From assembly GCA_026545765.1 (NCBI GenBank), contig CM048840.1, positions 52,018,580 to 52,082,579 on the forward strand: 64,000 nt of DNA. Reading direction: 5' to 3'. The translations under genes and the position numbers were made by a program. Positions 44,800 to 57,656 of the stretch are shown in pieces. Each line of letters begins with the position of its first letter. Position 1 is the stretch's first letter. Source of the DNA: Plantago major. Its lineage: Eukaryota; Streptophyta; Magnoliopsida; Lamiales; Plantaginaceae. A model generated the notes under the pieces. That model searched no databases. It was not told the DNA's origin and saw only the letters and a list, made by a program, of their open reading frames with translations.

Positions 44800-47700
44800 C
44801 CAAGCTCCAAGAGAGTATTCTAATGTTACTAGTCTTCAAGTCTTCAAAAATGCAACTTGGGTTCAGATACCTCAAGTTCTTCAAAGACCCTTCTCGATCA
44901 TGACATGATCATCCACTTTTCTCGCATTCTTCGACATAGTCATAAGAATCCTTCCCGAGAGAGCTCGTTTTCGGATAAGTCGCATATTTCATGCTAACTC
45001 TTGCCAAGCTTGTGATTCTTCCGCAAAAAGTGTTTGACCCAGAAGTACTTTCCCCAGACCCAAGAGTGGTCTATATGCAGCTGAGATAGGTTTAAATACT
45101 TGTATATTTCTTCTAGATAGTGTAAATCATCTAGGTATTCATCCAATGTCATATAGAATGACTCATAGGTTGGAACACCTAGTTTGTTCTTCCTCCAGAG
45201 CTACCATCCAAATTTTCTTACCTTGTGTACCTCATCGTTTTGGGTAAGGACAGTAAAAGAAAGATCCATCTTTCCGGCTTCATTCCTCTTTTCTACTTCA
45301 AAATTTAGCCTGCATGAAGGTGCTCGCTTTTAGCAATTCGCGCCCTTTCTCTCCATTTCTGTGATCTGTTGAGGATGGAGTTGAAACTTATCATTGACAA
45401 GTAGATGTTGTAGTTCGTAATCCAATACCCTCTCTTGTTCGTAATGCACCTATATGAAGACTCTTCATTACTAGTCTTTACATACTCAATGCGGGAATCA
45501 GTTGGCCTTTCTTGATGAGTTTCTCTGTTTACTCTGCCAAATTGGGAATCCCTTCTTGCCTTTCTGTTAGGTGGCCTTCTGTCAGGAGATCCTCTAACCC
45601 TTTCTTCCTGCCTTGGGGCTGTTCTGGTAGATCCTCCTTGTATAGACTTGGTGTTGCCAGAAGGAGTTCTGGCTGCTAAGGGCTTTGCTGCCAGAGGAGG
45701 TTGTAAAGTAGTTGCTTGTCTCCTTTTCTTGTGAAGTGGATGTTCATCAGAATCATCCTCATCATCATTGAAGTCCAAAATTGGAGACTTGCAGCTTTCT
45801 TGGATTCTCACTTCTCCTTCTTCTTAATCTTTTCCTTCTTCACGATTATTCTGGTTGTTCCCATCTAAGATCCTAAGGGACTTGGTTCCCCTAGTAACCA
45901 TACTTCTCAGCCTTCTGGCTAGTTGATCTGGAACTTCTTCAGTAGGGGCATCTCTAGTGTCCTTGATGACTAGTTGACTTGAGGAGGGAGGAATTGATTG
46001 TTTTCTTTTTCTTCCTCTGCCTTTCTGAGGCATCTCTTCTTCCCCCTTAGTCATGAATGACTGACTCATGATAGCATAAGCTTTAGAGAGTGATTCAAAG
46101 TTTTTCTGGAGGTTGTTGTGCACCCTGACCAGTTCTTGGATTTCTTTCTTCAAGTCCTTGTTTTGCCTAACCAATTCTTGATCTTTTATGTTGAGCTCTT
46201 CAAGAGGCCTTAGAATAGCATCTGCTTGTTGAGTAGCATGGATGGCTTCTGTTAGTGCTAGGTTGGCATTGTTGCAGTCATCTTCCCTTATCAAAGCTAG
46301 ATCTTTCTGAGAGAGGGCTATGCTAGTTGCTCTGTTTAGCAATGCGGCAGCCAAATCTTTCATCTCTTCTGGGACTGACTGTAGGACTTGAGTGTCTTGA
46401 GCAACAAGTCTATCTCTTAGTTCCAAGAAAACACTTGTTCTAGACCTGTGCTCATCACTTATTGATGCACCTGGAGAAGAAAATAGTTGAGGGCCCAGAA
46501 GGGCTAACTTTTCCTTAGTGATAAGTTTCTCATCTTCTTCTGGGGTGATCAAGTTTTGGTTTTCTTCAAAGATCACCGCTATAATCCTTTTCGATTGTTT
46601 ACAGATTGGCAATCTTCTTTTGTTTTCCATCAAGTGTGCTGGCCTTCTGAGAAGATGTAGAAGGTCTTTCTGATGCAGCCTCAGCATCTTGTGCTTCTTC
46701 ATCAACAGTACGCATGGCATCGATTTCACCGCATGTAATGCCGACCGTTTTCCAAACTTCTTTGCTCATCTAGAAGGGCCAATTCTTTAGCATTAGCTTC
46801 TCCGAGCTAATCTTGCTTCCTTCTCATCAACTTGTGCTTGGCACTCTAAGTTGATTCTCTTCTCTTCTTCCAACTTCTGTCTGAGTTGTTCAATCATGAA
46901 CTCAGCGGCTGAGATTTCTTCAATTATGTCTTTGCACTGTCATTGGGTATTCTCATGAGACTTTGGGGTGATGTCGATGGGCTTCGAGCATTTGAAGGAG
47001 TAGCCTTTTCTCCACTTCCTTTGCTAGCTTTCTGAATCCCGCCTTGTCTGGATTGAGGATCATCATTCTGATCATCATCATCATCATCCTTTTTCTTGTT
47101 TTCTTTACTTGGATGCTCAGAAGAAGGTTCTTGGTAATCGTTCTCGTCCATCTCCTCTTCATCTTCTGAAACCAGGTTGATCACATTTGGGAATGTAATC
47201 ATCATCCCATTAACTTCTTCTTGCTTAGCTGGATAAGTAGTGAGCTTATTGGGCAAGGCAGGATGGGTCACCATCTTCTCTTGGGTTTGAGCATTTGCAG
47301 CTTTGAAATCTGCTATGAGTCTTCGTGCCACTTCGTTTATGAAGGCATCATCCATCAGAGTGGCAAAGGAGTAAGACTCTGTGGGACACATAGCATGGAC
47401 ATGATCTTCCAGATTGAATGCTATGGCCCTCTTATCTGGGATGTGAATTACTCTTGCAACTTCAGAAAGGTCAGCCTTTCTGAGTTTCTGCCATTGTCTG
47501 AAGCACTTTAGATGTTTAAAGAGAGTGTGCTTCTGAAAGGCTTGGAGTAAATTGATTGGCACTAGACTTTGAGCCTGAAAGAAAGGGATCAACTTAGTTT
47601 TGTTCAAACCACTTGTGTTAGTATCTGTGTGCAAAAGTAAGCTTTCTGAGCATACCTGTGTAGAAACACTAGGCTCATCTACTTGGACTTCTCCTTGTTT

Positions 47701-50700
47701 GGGCACAGAGGCCTCAGATACCTTGTTGTGAGGAGAAGTCTGATCCTCATCAACCTTTCTTTCTGCTAGAACCTGAGAATTAAAATAAAATATGTTTAGA
47801 AACTGTTAACAGAAAAGATAAGTGGAAAAATACTTTCTGAGACTTCACTTACTTCTAAGTGAGGAAGCTCAAGATCTTTCTCGTAAACCTTGGGGTTTCG
47901 AAACTTTCACGACTCGCTTCAAAGATTGCCAGCTTTTGGAGGAGATAAGACCACAGTCTTTCCTTCCAAGTGTTCTTCTGACTGAGCCTGTAAGATAGAA
48001 CAAACATATTGATTAAGTAGCGATTTTTACCAAAGTATTCTTAAAATAAAGGGAAAATTACATAGAGCTACCCTCTTAGTGGCTCCTCGCTCATCTGAAT
48101 CCCCATTAGTGGAACAATTACATATAGGTCCAAAAAGTTGTTTTTTGGTTGACCAACTTAAGATTATAAACAAACCAAACATTCCTTAGTTATTTTAAAC
48201 TATTAAACTATTAACTTTTTCAAAACAATTTAATTATTAAAATTTTAACTCTTCTTCCCCAATCCCCACCACCACTTAACATCCGAGTCTGGAAGTCTGA
48301 ACTATGTTTTTATTTTTATTTTTATTTTTATTTTTATATTGAAACCCTGATCGGAGCTTCCATGGAAGTCTGCTCGAGCTTTGACGCCAGGAAGCTCCGG
48401 CTCGGAGCTTCCTTGCCCGGCGGAATTTGGTTTATGCCCGCCATGGAAGCCCCGATCTGGAGCTTCCATGGCGTGGAAGCTCCAGATCGGAGTTTCCATG
48501 GCGGATGCTCAATAAAAAAAAAACTACCGAGCTTCCACCGAGCTCCTAGAAGGCGAGTCTTGAGCCCTCATGGAAGCTCCGATCAATAAAAGAATATTTA
48601 TTTTATTATTGTTATTTAATTAAGTACATACTATACTAATAGGATTTTCAAATGCTAATAGGTACATTTGTTTAACAAAATACATGAAAAAGCTATTGTA
48701 CAAAATGATTTTTAGAAACAATACTTATATATAAAATGTACTACATAGTGCTTTACTCACCAACGTAATATATATTAATATGTATATACTTATAGTGAAA
48801 ATTTTTGAATTAAAATGATAAAATGGCAAGTTTTGGTGTATAAATAGCCTCCAATTAACTTCCAAACGATCAGTTTTTTTTTTTTTTAAATAACGGTCAT
48901 AATTCAATTACATGTAACCATATAGAAGTTCAGGTTTAATTACATAGAAGTCCACATGTGCCATGCACGTGACAGCGATAAGTTAAGGCTGTTTGGCAAT
49001 TTCTAAAAGCTGATAATTGAACAAAGGTGACTTTCCATTTTTAAATCGCCAAAAGTCAAATTCGTGGACTTATATGTAATTGATTTTTATCTAACTGGAT
49101 TTGAATGTTATTGTTCCACTAACAGGTACCTATCTGTAATTACGAAATCTAACAGGGGGTCCATATGTAATTTGCCCTAAAAGAAAATTTACTAATACTT
49201 ACCTTCTCAATGTATATGAGTAATGTTTCCTCGTAGAGCTTTTCAAATCCTCGAATCTCTTGGTGTCGGGTGTTGGTTCCACCACTACTTCCTCAGTTGG
49301 AGCCTAATAAGAGACAAAAAGAAGTTAGAACATAAGATATGAATATTTCAAGCAAGTTATTTCTTATTCAGAGATAACTTAACTACCTGTAGAACGGGCT
49401 CTTCTTGTTGTTCTGAGGTTGAAGGAACCTCTTCTTCATTCAGAGGGGTGGACAAATTAACTTCCCTAAATTGTGTTCCATGTCATTCAGAATAAATGAA
49501 GCTTTTGAGTAACAAGTTAACATTTTAATGTCGATGTTAGATATAAACTACTTTTGCTACCCAATAGGTCAGCCGATCATTGGTCTCGACTTGTGGTGAT
49601 TCCATGCCTCTCCGTGCTCATTGTTGGTCTCCTCTGCAGATCATTCGAAGTCTCCATCTCGCTTGATCCCTTCTCGAGTCGAGCTCTCGTATGTTGAGGA
49701 ACCTGCTCAAGAACAGGTTTTCTTCAAGAACCTTTTGTCGGTATAGTGAATGTGGAAGCAATGTCGATCTTCCAAGATTCTATCTTCCTCACCTGTGCCT
49801 TCTTCTTCCTGCCGTAGGGGCTCATTTCTTTCCGAGGGAGCTTGATGCTCCTCCACGGGTCTCATACATTGACCTTTTGAGTACTTTGCAAGTACTTCAT
49901 CATCCTCGTAATCACTATCCAAAGGTTGGTGCACTCCATCTATGATATTTCTATCATCTCCGAGAGTTCGAGCAGCCTGTGCAATTCTTGGGTATTCTGA
50001 GTTGCCTTCAAGGCCCAACATCTTCTCGAGACCTTGTCTCAAGGTCAGGCCTCTCAGTTTTAGGACTTGGAGGCTCTTTTGCTTTGAGTCCTCTTTCTCG
50101 CAACTGGAGCTTGAGCTTGCTCAGACCTCCTCACCTTGTCAAGCCTTCATGCTCTTCCGCTTCTCGAGCTTTCAAGAAGAAGTCTCTCCTTTTCTTCAAA
50201 GGCGGTCCGAAAAGGGAGTTGGTGACTCGATTTCGCCTCTCGAGAATGATTCCCATTGTTTCGTATGTGAAATTTCGAGGCCAGCGATTGGCCTTTCGCT
50301 CAAGAAACCATCGATGATCTTGGGCTCAAATTCTTCAATACGTCCAAGGAATTTGTTGAAGGCGTACTTCCACCAATTGAAGTGGATTTCCTGCCCTTCA
50401 TGCTTCTTGTTCAGAAGATACATCATCATCCATATATCCATGCTTATCTGGCCCACTCCACCTTTGTTGCCATCAAAGCAACGGACCAGAATGAGAGCTA
50501 AAGTACTCCAGTGTTTCTGGAGATGACTAGTTCTGATGGCTTTCAGAACAAATTCTCCTGGGCAACCCTTTGCATTTTCTAACTGGATTGCTTCAAATAG
50601 CTCTTTAACGCCTTGGATCATGGGAGAATCCCTGATGTTGATGTCTTCAATTGTTCCCATTTTTCAATCGAATATCTTGCGTAAAGTCTTTGCGCCTAGG

Positions 50701-51035
50701 ACAATTTCTTGTCCTTGAACTTCATTGCATGTATTTCTCTTCTTCATCATTCACAACCTTTGTGAAGATTTTGGAGTTGTTATAGAACTCAAAGACATCC
50801 AAAGGTGGATAGTCCACTGGGTGGAGCAGATAGAAACTTAAAGATATGGGAACTTTTTAGCATCCCCAATATCAGTTTCCTATCTGGTTTGGAAGAAATG
50901 ACTGCAGGTACATACTTCTTCACTAGAAAAGCTCCCCAATTCATCTTGTGACTTGGATTCCAGTTAGATGGGGTGAATTTTCCTGTATATGCTTATTCAA
51001 CTACCTTAGGTTCTCGTGGTCATCTTCGTGCCATC
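44800..51035 (-). pseudogene. Sirevirus 3' ORF block of copy 2
   Basis: This is a homologue of the 5165-10389 block. The WVWGKYFWVKHF-type C-terminal domain lies near 45000-45400, a coiled coil (NIKDQELVRQNKDLKKEIQE) at about 46200-46130, and the AQSLVPINLL domain at about 47575-46950. The exon-like modules lie at 47640-49470 and the N-terminal globular part at about 50960-50190. The same splice-type borders are kept as in copy 1. A 1127-bp Mutator-like element sits in one of the intron-like gaps. It is broken, with many breaks. Confidence 0.65.
48051..49177. mobile_element. Mutator-like non-autonomous DNA transposon, 9-bp TSD
   Basis: The ends are GGGAAAATTACATAGAGC and, inverted, GGGCAAATTACATATGGACC. 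A further inner inverted match is built on AATTACATATAGGTCC-type sequence. Flanks are TAAAATAAA (48042-48050) and TAAAAGAAA (49178-49186), a 9-bp duplication with one mismatch, as in Mutator-like elements. Copy 1 at about 8380-8400 is the empty site. The element has no transposase. It holds a TTTTA array (about 48307-48338) and, at 48350-48600, a cluster of inverted GGAAGCTCC/GGAGCTTCC motifs rich in GC. It is non-autonomous and needs a transposase from elsewhere. Confidence 0.85.
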
Positions 51036-51232
51036 TCTTATATGTAGTCTTGAGGAGTGTTTTCAGAGGGGTTTTGCAAGATTAATCGGGATTAGTCTAT
51101 CTTTTCAGAAGACTAAACACAAGAAGTTGAGTTTGCAGAAGGGGTTTTGCAGAAATCTTGAGAGATTTTGCTGTTTTGATGCAAGTATGAAATTTCGGAA
51201 TTGGTAAAAGTGTTTGTCTTTTGCCCAAGTCC

Positions 51233-51240
51233 TATATATA
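51233..51240 (-). promoter_or_regulatory. Candidate internal TATA box, copy 2
   Basis: TATATATA in the same context as 10583-10594 of copy 1, upstream of the 3' ORF block. Confidence 0.4.
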
Positions 51241-51929
51241 CAACATACACACAACTGAATATGAATGAGTGTCTTCAGATTCAGATAGGCGTGGTATCAC
51301 ACACGCTCTTCATTAAATGCGAGCGGCCATGTCCGCATTTCTCAATGACATTACTTGCTTGGTTTTAATCTCAACCGTTGAGATCAAACGTTTATTCATC
51401 AAGGGCTTATATTGAATATTTTGTAATGATATCAATCAACAAATGATATTGTGCCGACTTGATGGATTTTTGACAAGTTATATCCATTATATCACTTAGT
51501 AAAGAGTAAGAACACTCAATCGTTTGAACTTATCATTCTGAGTGTCAAGCCCTTATCTTTATATTGTTTATCATAAAAATGGCAAAAATACAAGACATTG
51601 GACATGTTTGACATTCAGAACTTATACTTTTCGTGCTTTGTGTGTCTTTTCTCTTTATGACTAAATAGCTTTCAATTCAAGCTTCAGTTGTTTGAATGTA
51701 TTTGACCCACTTTCAGTAAGTAAGTTCTAATTTTAATTACTTATTGAGTGTGTACCAACCTTTGCCTTTCTGGATACCCGTTCCAGAAATGTTTTGCCTT
51801 TCTAAGTGTTGCTACCGTAAACCTTTGCATTACTTTATCAACTTGGCTTTCTCGAGAACCTATTCTCGAGGCCTACTTCTTTCTACCTTACTTACTCGCA
51901 CTTTAGAGATTCGTGACATTTTTCAGTCC

Positions 51930-53650
51930 TTAGGCATCTCCATTAACCCAAGACTATGTCTTAAGGTCAAAACCGCTTTCTTGTAGGGCTTGGTGAAGAT
52001 ATCGCAAGTTGGTCTTCGTGCTAATCTTGAGTATCTCTATATCGCTTTCTCAACATGGTCTCGGCGAAGTGGCGCCTAACATCAATGTGCTTTGTTCGCA
52101 TGGAACTTGGGGTTCGTGGTGATTGCAATAGCACTTGTGTTATCACGTAAAATGGGAGTTTTCTCTTCATCGAGTCCATAGTCTCGAAAGGTTGTTGAAT
52201 CCACGTAATTTGTGTGCACAACAACCAAAGCAGCAATATATTCAAATTTCCGTGGTAGAAGTTGCAATCGAAGTTTTTCTTTTGCTAAACCATGAGATAA
52301 GTCTAGTTCCTTAAACCCACAAGTTCCCCGAGGTACTTTTCCTATCAAGCATTGATCCAAAGATAATCGTGATCCGAGTAACCGTACCAAACTCAATCCA
52401 CTTTCTTTAGGATACCACAAACCTACATCTACTGTACCTTTCACATACCTTAATATTTTCATAGCAATGTTGTAGTGTGATTGCATTGGATTTGATTGAA
52501 ATCTAGCACACACACCAACTGCATATTGAATATCAGGTCTACTTGCAGTAAGGTAAAGTAGTGAACCTATCAATTTCCTATACTTGTGTTTATCAACACT
52601 CTTATCTGATTCAGTATAGGTCATCTTGGTTCCTATGCTCATAGGTATCTTAGCATTCTTTTCAGAAGGCTTAAGATTGAACTTTGTGAGCATGTGTTTT
52701 GCATACTTTGTCTGACTAATGAATATTCCATCATTGAGTTGCTTGACTTGCAATCCTAGGAAATAGTTTAATTCTCCCATCATGCTCATCTCAAACTTAC
52801 TTTGCATGAGATTTGCAAAGTCATCACAGAGTTTCTTGTCCTTAGATCCAAATATAATGTCATCAACATATACTTGAACTAAGAGTAGTTTCCCATCATG
52901 ATTTAAAGTAAATAAAGTTTTATCAACTTCACCTTTCTTGAAACCACTTTCCAGAAGGTATTTGGCCAAAGTGTCATACCATGCTCTTGGAATCTGTTTC
53001 AGTCCATATAGAGCTTTCTGTAGCTTATAGACCATTCTACTTTCTGAGGAAACTTCAAAGCAAGGTGGTTGTTCAACATAGACTTCCTCAGCAAGTTCAC
53101 CATTCAAGAATGCACTCTTGACATCCATCTGATAAACTTTAAAGTCTTTATGAGCTGCAAAGGCCAGAAAGAGTCTTATTGCATCCAACTGCAACCTGCA
53201 TATGACTCATCAAAATCTAAACCTTCACCGGTGAATCCTCGCAACCAACCTTGCTTTGTTTCCGGGTTATTTCACCAGATTCATTCATCTTGTTTCTGAA
53301 AACCCACTTAGTTCCAATCACAGATATTCCTTCTACAAATGGAACTAGTTTCCAGACTTTGTTTCTCTCAAACTGATCTAACTCTTCTTGCATTGCAGAG
53401 ATCCAGTCTTGGTCTCTTAATGCTTCTTCTATAGTTTTAGGTTCAATGTTTGAGATGAAACATCCAAGGAGAGAATTAGCATTTTCAGCTATTGCTCTCC
53501 TAGACCTAACACCTTGATTGATTGGTCCAATCACATCTTTTTCAGGATGATCCTTGATCCATATCATCATGGGTTTATGGCTAGTAGGGTCAACATATAT
53601 GTGATTTGAATGAGAATCACTATGATTATGACTTGATACTTCTTCAGTAT
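51930..53650 (-). pseudogene. Copia pol, RT and RNase H part (copy 2)
   Basis: [32 protein letters not shown] and VYVDDIIFG mark the RT. The RNase H end lies at about 52440-52050 and is less clear. Upstream, the RT N-terminal part runs to about 53640, with [20 protein letters not shown] and the linker common to copia pol. Where the CACTA sits in copy 1 this copy is uninterrupted. It is a fossil with several breaks. Confidence 0.88.
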
Positions 53651-55250
53651 CTGTGACATTTTGCACCTCAGAAGGATGGTGAATGTCTGACATTTGCTCA
53701 GTGTGAGGGCTTTCTGGGACATGCCTGTCAGAGAGGTCATTTCCAGAGTTAGCTCTTTGATGAACACCTTCGGTTTCCATTTCTGGAATTCTCATAGGAA
53801 ATTCTTCATCATGTCTGAGAATCATCTGGTTGTTACTAGGCATCATGCTTTTCTTCGTCAGAATCATCCTCTCTTTCCACAATGATGTTTTTCCTTTCTG
53901 AGGGTTCTTCTTCAGAATCCTTTTTCATTAGTTCCTTGAACCTTTCTGAGAGTTCATCAGCAAGGGGTGTTTTCTTGCTTCCTTCATAGAATACAACATG
54001 AACTGATTCTTCAATCTTCTTTGTTCTTTTGTTGTAAACTCTGTATGCTTTGTTATTCATAGAATAACCAAGAAACACACCTTCATCTGCCTTTGGTTGA
54101 AATATTCTTAGATACTCTTTTCCATTGTTAAGAACAAAACATCTACAACAAAACACTTTCAGATGTTTGATATTAGGGGGTCTACCAACCAAGAGTTCAT
54201 AAGCGGTCTTGTCATGGTGTTTGTTTATCAAACATATGTTCGAAAGTAGTATGTCAGGTTTACGCCTTCAACCCAATAAACTTCACTTATTTCAAAGGTC
54301 ACCAAAGATTGTCCTCGCCGCTTTTTTAAGGGTTCTATTTTTCCTTTCGCAACACCATTTTGTTGTGGTGTTCTCACAGAGGAAAGTTGCGTTGTATACC
54401 TTTGTCGGTAAAAACTCCTTTATGTAATCGTCGACAAACTCAAGACTATGGTCTGCTCTCGATTGCAGATACCTTGTCATTTTTCATGACTTCAAGCTTA
54501 TTCAGCAAATTTGGTATTCCACCCTAGCATCGATTTGTAAAGACAACCCAAGTGAATCTTGAGAAGTCATCTACAACAACCTGCATTCATACTTCTTTCC
54601 CGATAACTAGTTACGTATGATTCAAAACATCCATGTAATAGTTGCAGGGTCTAACACTAGAGTGTCCGGTTTTGACTTGAAAGAGATCTTGGATTGTTTC
54701 CCATTTGACAAAGCGTAATGTATACCATCCTTTCTCGAAGATGTTTTGGGAAGGCCAACCACTAACTCTTTCGCAAGTTTGTTCGTAGTTTTGAAATTCA
54801 AGTGACTTATTCTTTTGTGCCATAACCAAGGTTTCCTCAGGTGGCCCGATTGACTCACCATGAGACATTCTTCGCCAGGCGTATGCCCAATCGGCAACAT
54901 AAAGACTACCTTTCCGCCGAAAGCAACCAAGACTGCCCGCTTGACTCATTGTCAATAAGTTTGCAATACTTTGCTTTGAATTTCACAAGAATCCTCGTCG
55001 CAAACCGGCTCATGCTAAATAGATTATATTTCAAACCTTTAACATGTAATACGCCGTTGATTGTTAATGATCCCAATTTGACGCTACATATCCTAGAGAG
55101 GGATTTAATTCTCCTCCAAAGAACTGATGTCCGTCTAGTGTTGCAAGCTTTGTAGTCGACTGATTTGCTTTGTCTCCGTCATGTGCTTTCCGCATCCACT
55201 ATCAAATAGCCATCGAGCCTTAGTCCAAGAGGCGCTCGCATAAAACGGAA
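53651..55250 (-). pseudogene. Copia pol, integrase and protease part (copy 2)
   Basis: The integrase C-terminal part is at about 54231-53836 (ELLVGRPPNIKHLKVF, YSMNNKAYRVYNKRTKKIEE). The core and zinc finger lie at 54950-54240, and the protease WLFDSGC region lies near 55200. Identity to copy 1 is high in the first part and poor between about 54240 and 55310, where the sequence has the CAG/CTG-poor composition. Confidence 0.8.
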
Positions 55251-56131
55251 ACAGGAGTTAGTTCTCGCTTCGTAGATAGAACCATTTAGACTAAACATTC
55301 TTCCAAAGAGGAATCCACATTTTAGTGAATTTCTTGGGAGTTTGTTTTTGTCTAACTTGATCAGAAGGAGATGCAATAGAATCAGTAATTTTGATCTCAA
55401 TCTTCCTTTTTGGGGTGTTTCTAGGTGTTCCCTTTGGTGCTTTCTGGACCCTGGGTTTCTGGGGTTGCTTTTCAGCAAACTTAGCCTTTCTGGCCAGGTT
55501 CCTTCTAGCTCTAGCATTCAGGTTTTCAAAGGGCTTGAGATATCTTCCAATTTCATTGCTACGCAGTAATATCGCCTTGCGCCATTGTTCTTGTCCTTCC
55601 TTATATTGTTGCGTATGACCTTTCCAATAGCACGATAGCCAATGCCATTTCAACACCTTTCGCTTTATGAATGTGCTCTTCGAAGCCTTACTAGTTTTCG
55701 CATTCATCTTTAGTTTCATAAATGGTATAGTAGAGAATTTGCCTATTCTAGCAATTCTTCCTTCCTATGTGCTCAAGTGTTGATCGATGATGATATTACG
55801 AGCTTGACCATCCAATCAGGTCTCTTCGCATCTTCGCATGTCCGTAGCTCTCGCTTGTCTTCATACATAATGCTTCCACGAGCAACACGACCACTATCAC
55901 TAGCACCGCATCCTCGCTTCCATCTTCCTTGTTGTCCGAGGTTTTCTTCCATCGACACCTCAAGAATTTGTTCGAGTTGTCGATTTTGATAGGACCTTCA
56001 TTGATGACATAGATCATCTCATCACTAATGGCGTCCAGATGGAGCATCATGTTGTTCTTCCATTTCTCGTAGTTTTCTGGCTTCAGAACGGGTGCATCAC
56101 TCAGAGACATACCTGCACACTTGACACACAA
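55251..56131 (-). pseudogene. Copia gag of copy 2
   Basis: The N-terminus MSLSDAPVLKPENYEKWKNN and MLHLDAISDEMIYVINEGP are typical copia gag starts (UBN2-like). The basic region ARARRNLARKAKFAEKQPQK lies near 55500. This copy shows the gag start that copy 1 lacks. I do not see a clear zinc knuckle here. It is a fossil copy. Confidence 0.75.
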
Positions 56132-56214
56132 ATTATATAGTCCTCAGAAAGGGACAAAGTTCCTTCACCTATCTGGGGATCTAGGTTCAATGCAGAAGGC
56201 TTGTGAACCTCCCG

Positions 56215-56226
56215 CTCTGATAGCAC
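56215..56226 (-). promoter_or_regulatory. tRNA-iMet-type primer-binding site of Sirevirus copy 2
   Basis: TGCTATCAGAGC directly after the 5' LTR on the element strand, one base off the common TGGTATCAGAGC. Confidence 0.85.
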
Positions 56227-57651
56227 TGGTTGGTCCAGATAACGGCAAAGTAATAGACTAGAGGGGGGGGGGGGGTGAATAGTCTTTTAAAAACTTTTGT
56301 CGATAAACACAGTTTCTCATAAACCTGGGGGTTTCTGATACTTAAATTTAGAGCGCGGAAGACTTTAAGATAGGTAAGTGCAGAAACAATAAATATATGT
56401 GTGTGCTTTGCTGAAATGTAAATACAGAAAAGTAAATGACATGTAGGTATAGTGGTATCTGGAGGTGGCGAATCCTCCAACTAATCCACTTTCGTCTTTC
56501 GAGACCTAGAATTCACTAGAATGTATAATTGAGTTCACCTTACAAGAATCCTATTCAAAGATTCCTAAACAAATGGTTCCCAACCAAATGTTCCCCTGAA
56601 GTTATTCCCCTCCTAGAGCTAAGTACTTCCTCTACTCGATAACCTTCGAGTTATTCCTTGATTTCCCAAATCATGTACTTCCTCTACTCCACGCCTTGAT
56701 GGTGTTGGTTATAAGGTTCTACAGAAAGGCTTCTCGTATAACTTTTCAGTTATGTTTTCAGAGAGCCTAATAGAACAAGACTACTTAATACACTTGTTCA
56801 GTGGATGGCAGTTTGCTCTTTACTGACCCAACCAATTGATGTTCGTTCTGGAGAATGAGCTTCATAAAGGGTATCTGATAGTTCAACTCTTTCACGAAAA
56901 ACAATCTCTTGTTAAGGTTCAGGACAACTTAGAGCTACTAGTGATACTTCAAGCAACAGAAAGCTTTCAGAAAGGGTAGTAGAGTGCTTGAGAGAATACT
57001 TTGCTTGATGGTAAGTTTGCAAGATAGAGCGTTCTAAGGTGTATTTCTCAACATCTAAGTATGTGATATATATAGATGAATTTGAGAGTTGTTGGATTGA
57101 TATCCGTTAGACACAATTCAAATTCAGTCCATACTTATCTTGAAATGAGTACTCAAAAGTCCTTGTCTCATGTCTCAGAGAGGACTTGTGCTTCAGCGGC
57201 TTTTCTGCCGATGCAATTAATGCACTTGTACTATTTCTTGTCCTGTAGTCTTCAACGGATACATGAGCCTTTCTGATGGCTTGCATGCTCCATACTCATG
57301 ATGTCATATGTCCAGAATCATATTTAAAAAGTAAGTAAATACACTTAAGAAATGATTAAGGACATAGTCTTTCTGAGTTAGACTAAATCTTGATATCTTC
57401 ATAAATCTTGTGCAATCTTTAGTCTTCTAATCTTCAGAAAAGCTCCATTGCTTGGATTGATCTTCATGGTCTTCTGGAAATAAAAATTACACTCAGAGAC
57501 CTATAGCCCTAATACAAGATTTACTAGACTAATCATACTTAGTGATTTCCTCTTTTACAATGTTCAAGTGAACCAAGAGTACTTAATCACCTTTCTGGCT
57601 AAGATAAGAACATGTGATGAGTGATCAAAATACTAACAGATATTCCTAACA
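56227..57651 (-). repeat. 5' LTR of Sirevirus copy 2
   Basis: 1425 bp. It ends with GGACCAACCA rather than GGACCAACA before the primer site. Its partner is at 43034-44465. Confidence 0.9.
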
Positions 57652-57656
57652 TATAA

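Larger units (their letters stand above)
43034..57651 (-). mobile_element. Sirevirus-type Ty1/copia element, copy 2, TSD TATAA
   Basis: LTRs at 43034-44465 and 56227-57651 are flanked by TATAA (43029-43033 and 57652-57656). On the minus strand the order is 5' LTR, primer site, gag start, protease, integrase, RT, RNase H, 3' ORF block, polypurine tract, 3' LTR, as in copy 1 but without the CACTA insertion. It carries a Mutator-like element at 48051-49177. It is broken, with many breaks. Several tracts show an odd CAG/CTG-poor, CG-rich composition, so its apparent decay may be partly artefact. It lies inside the Athila-like element and is younger than it. Confidence 0.93.
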
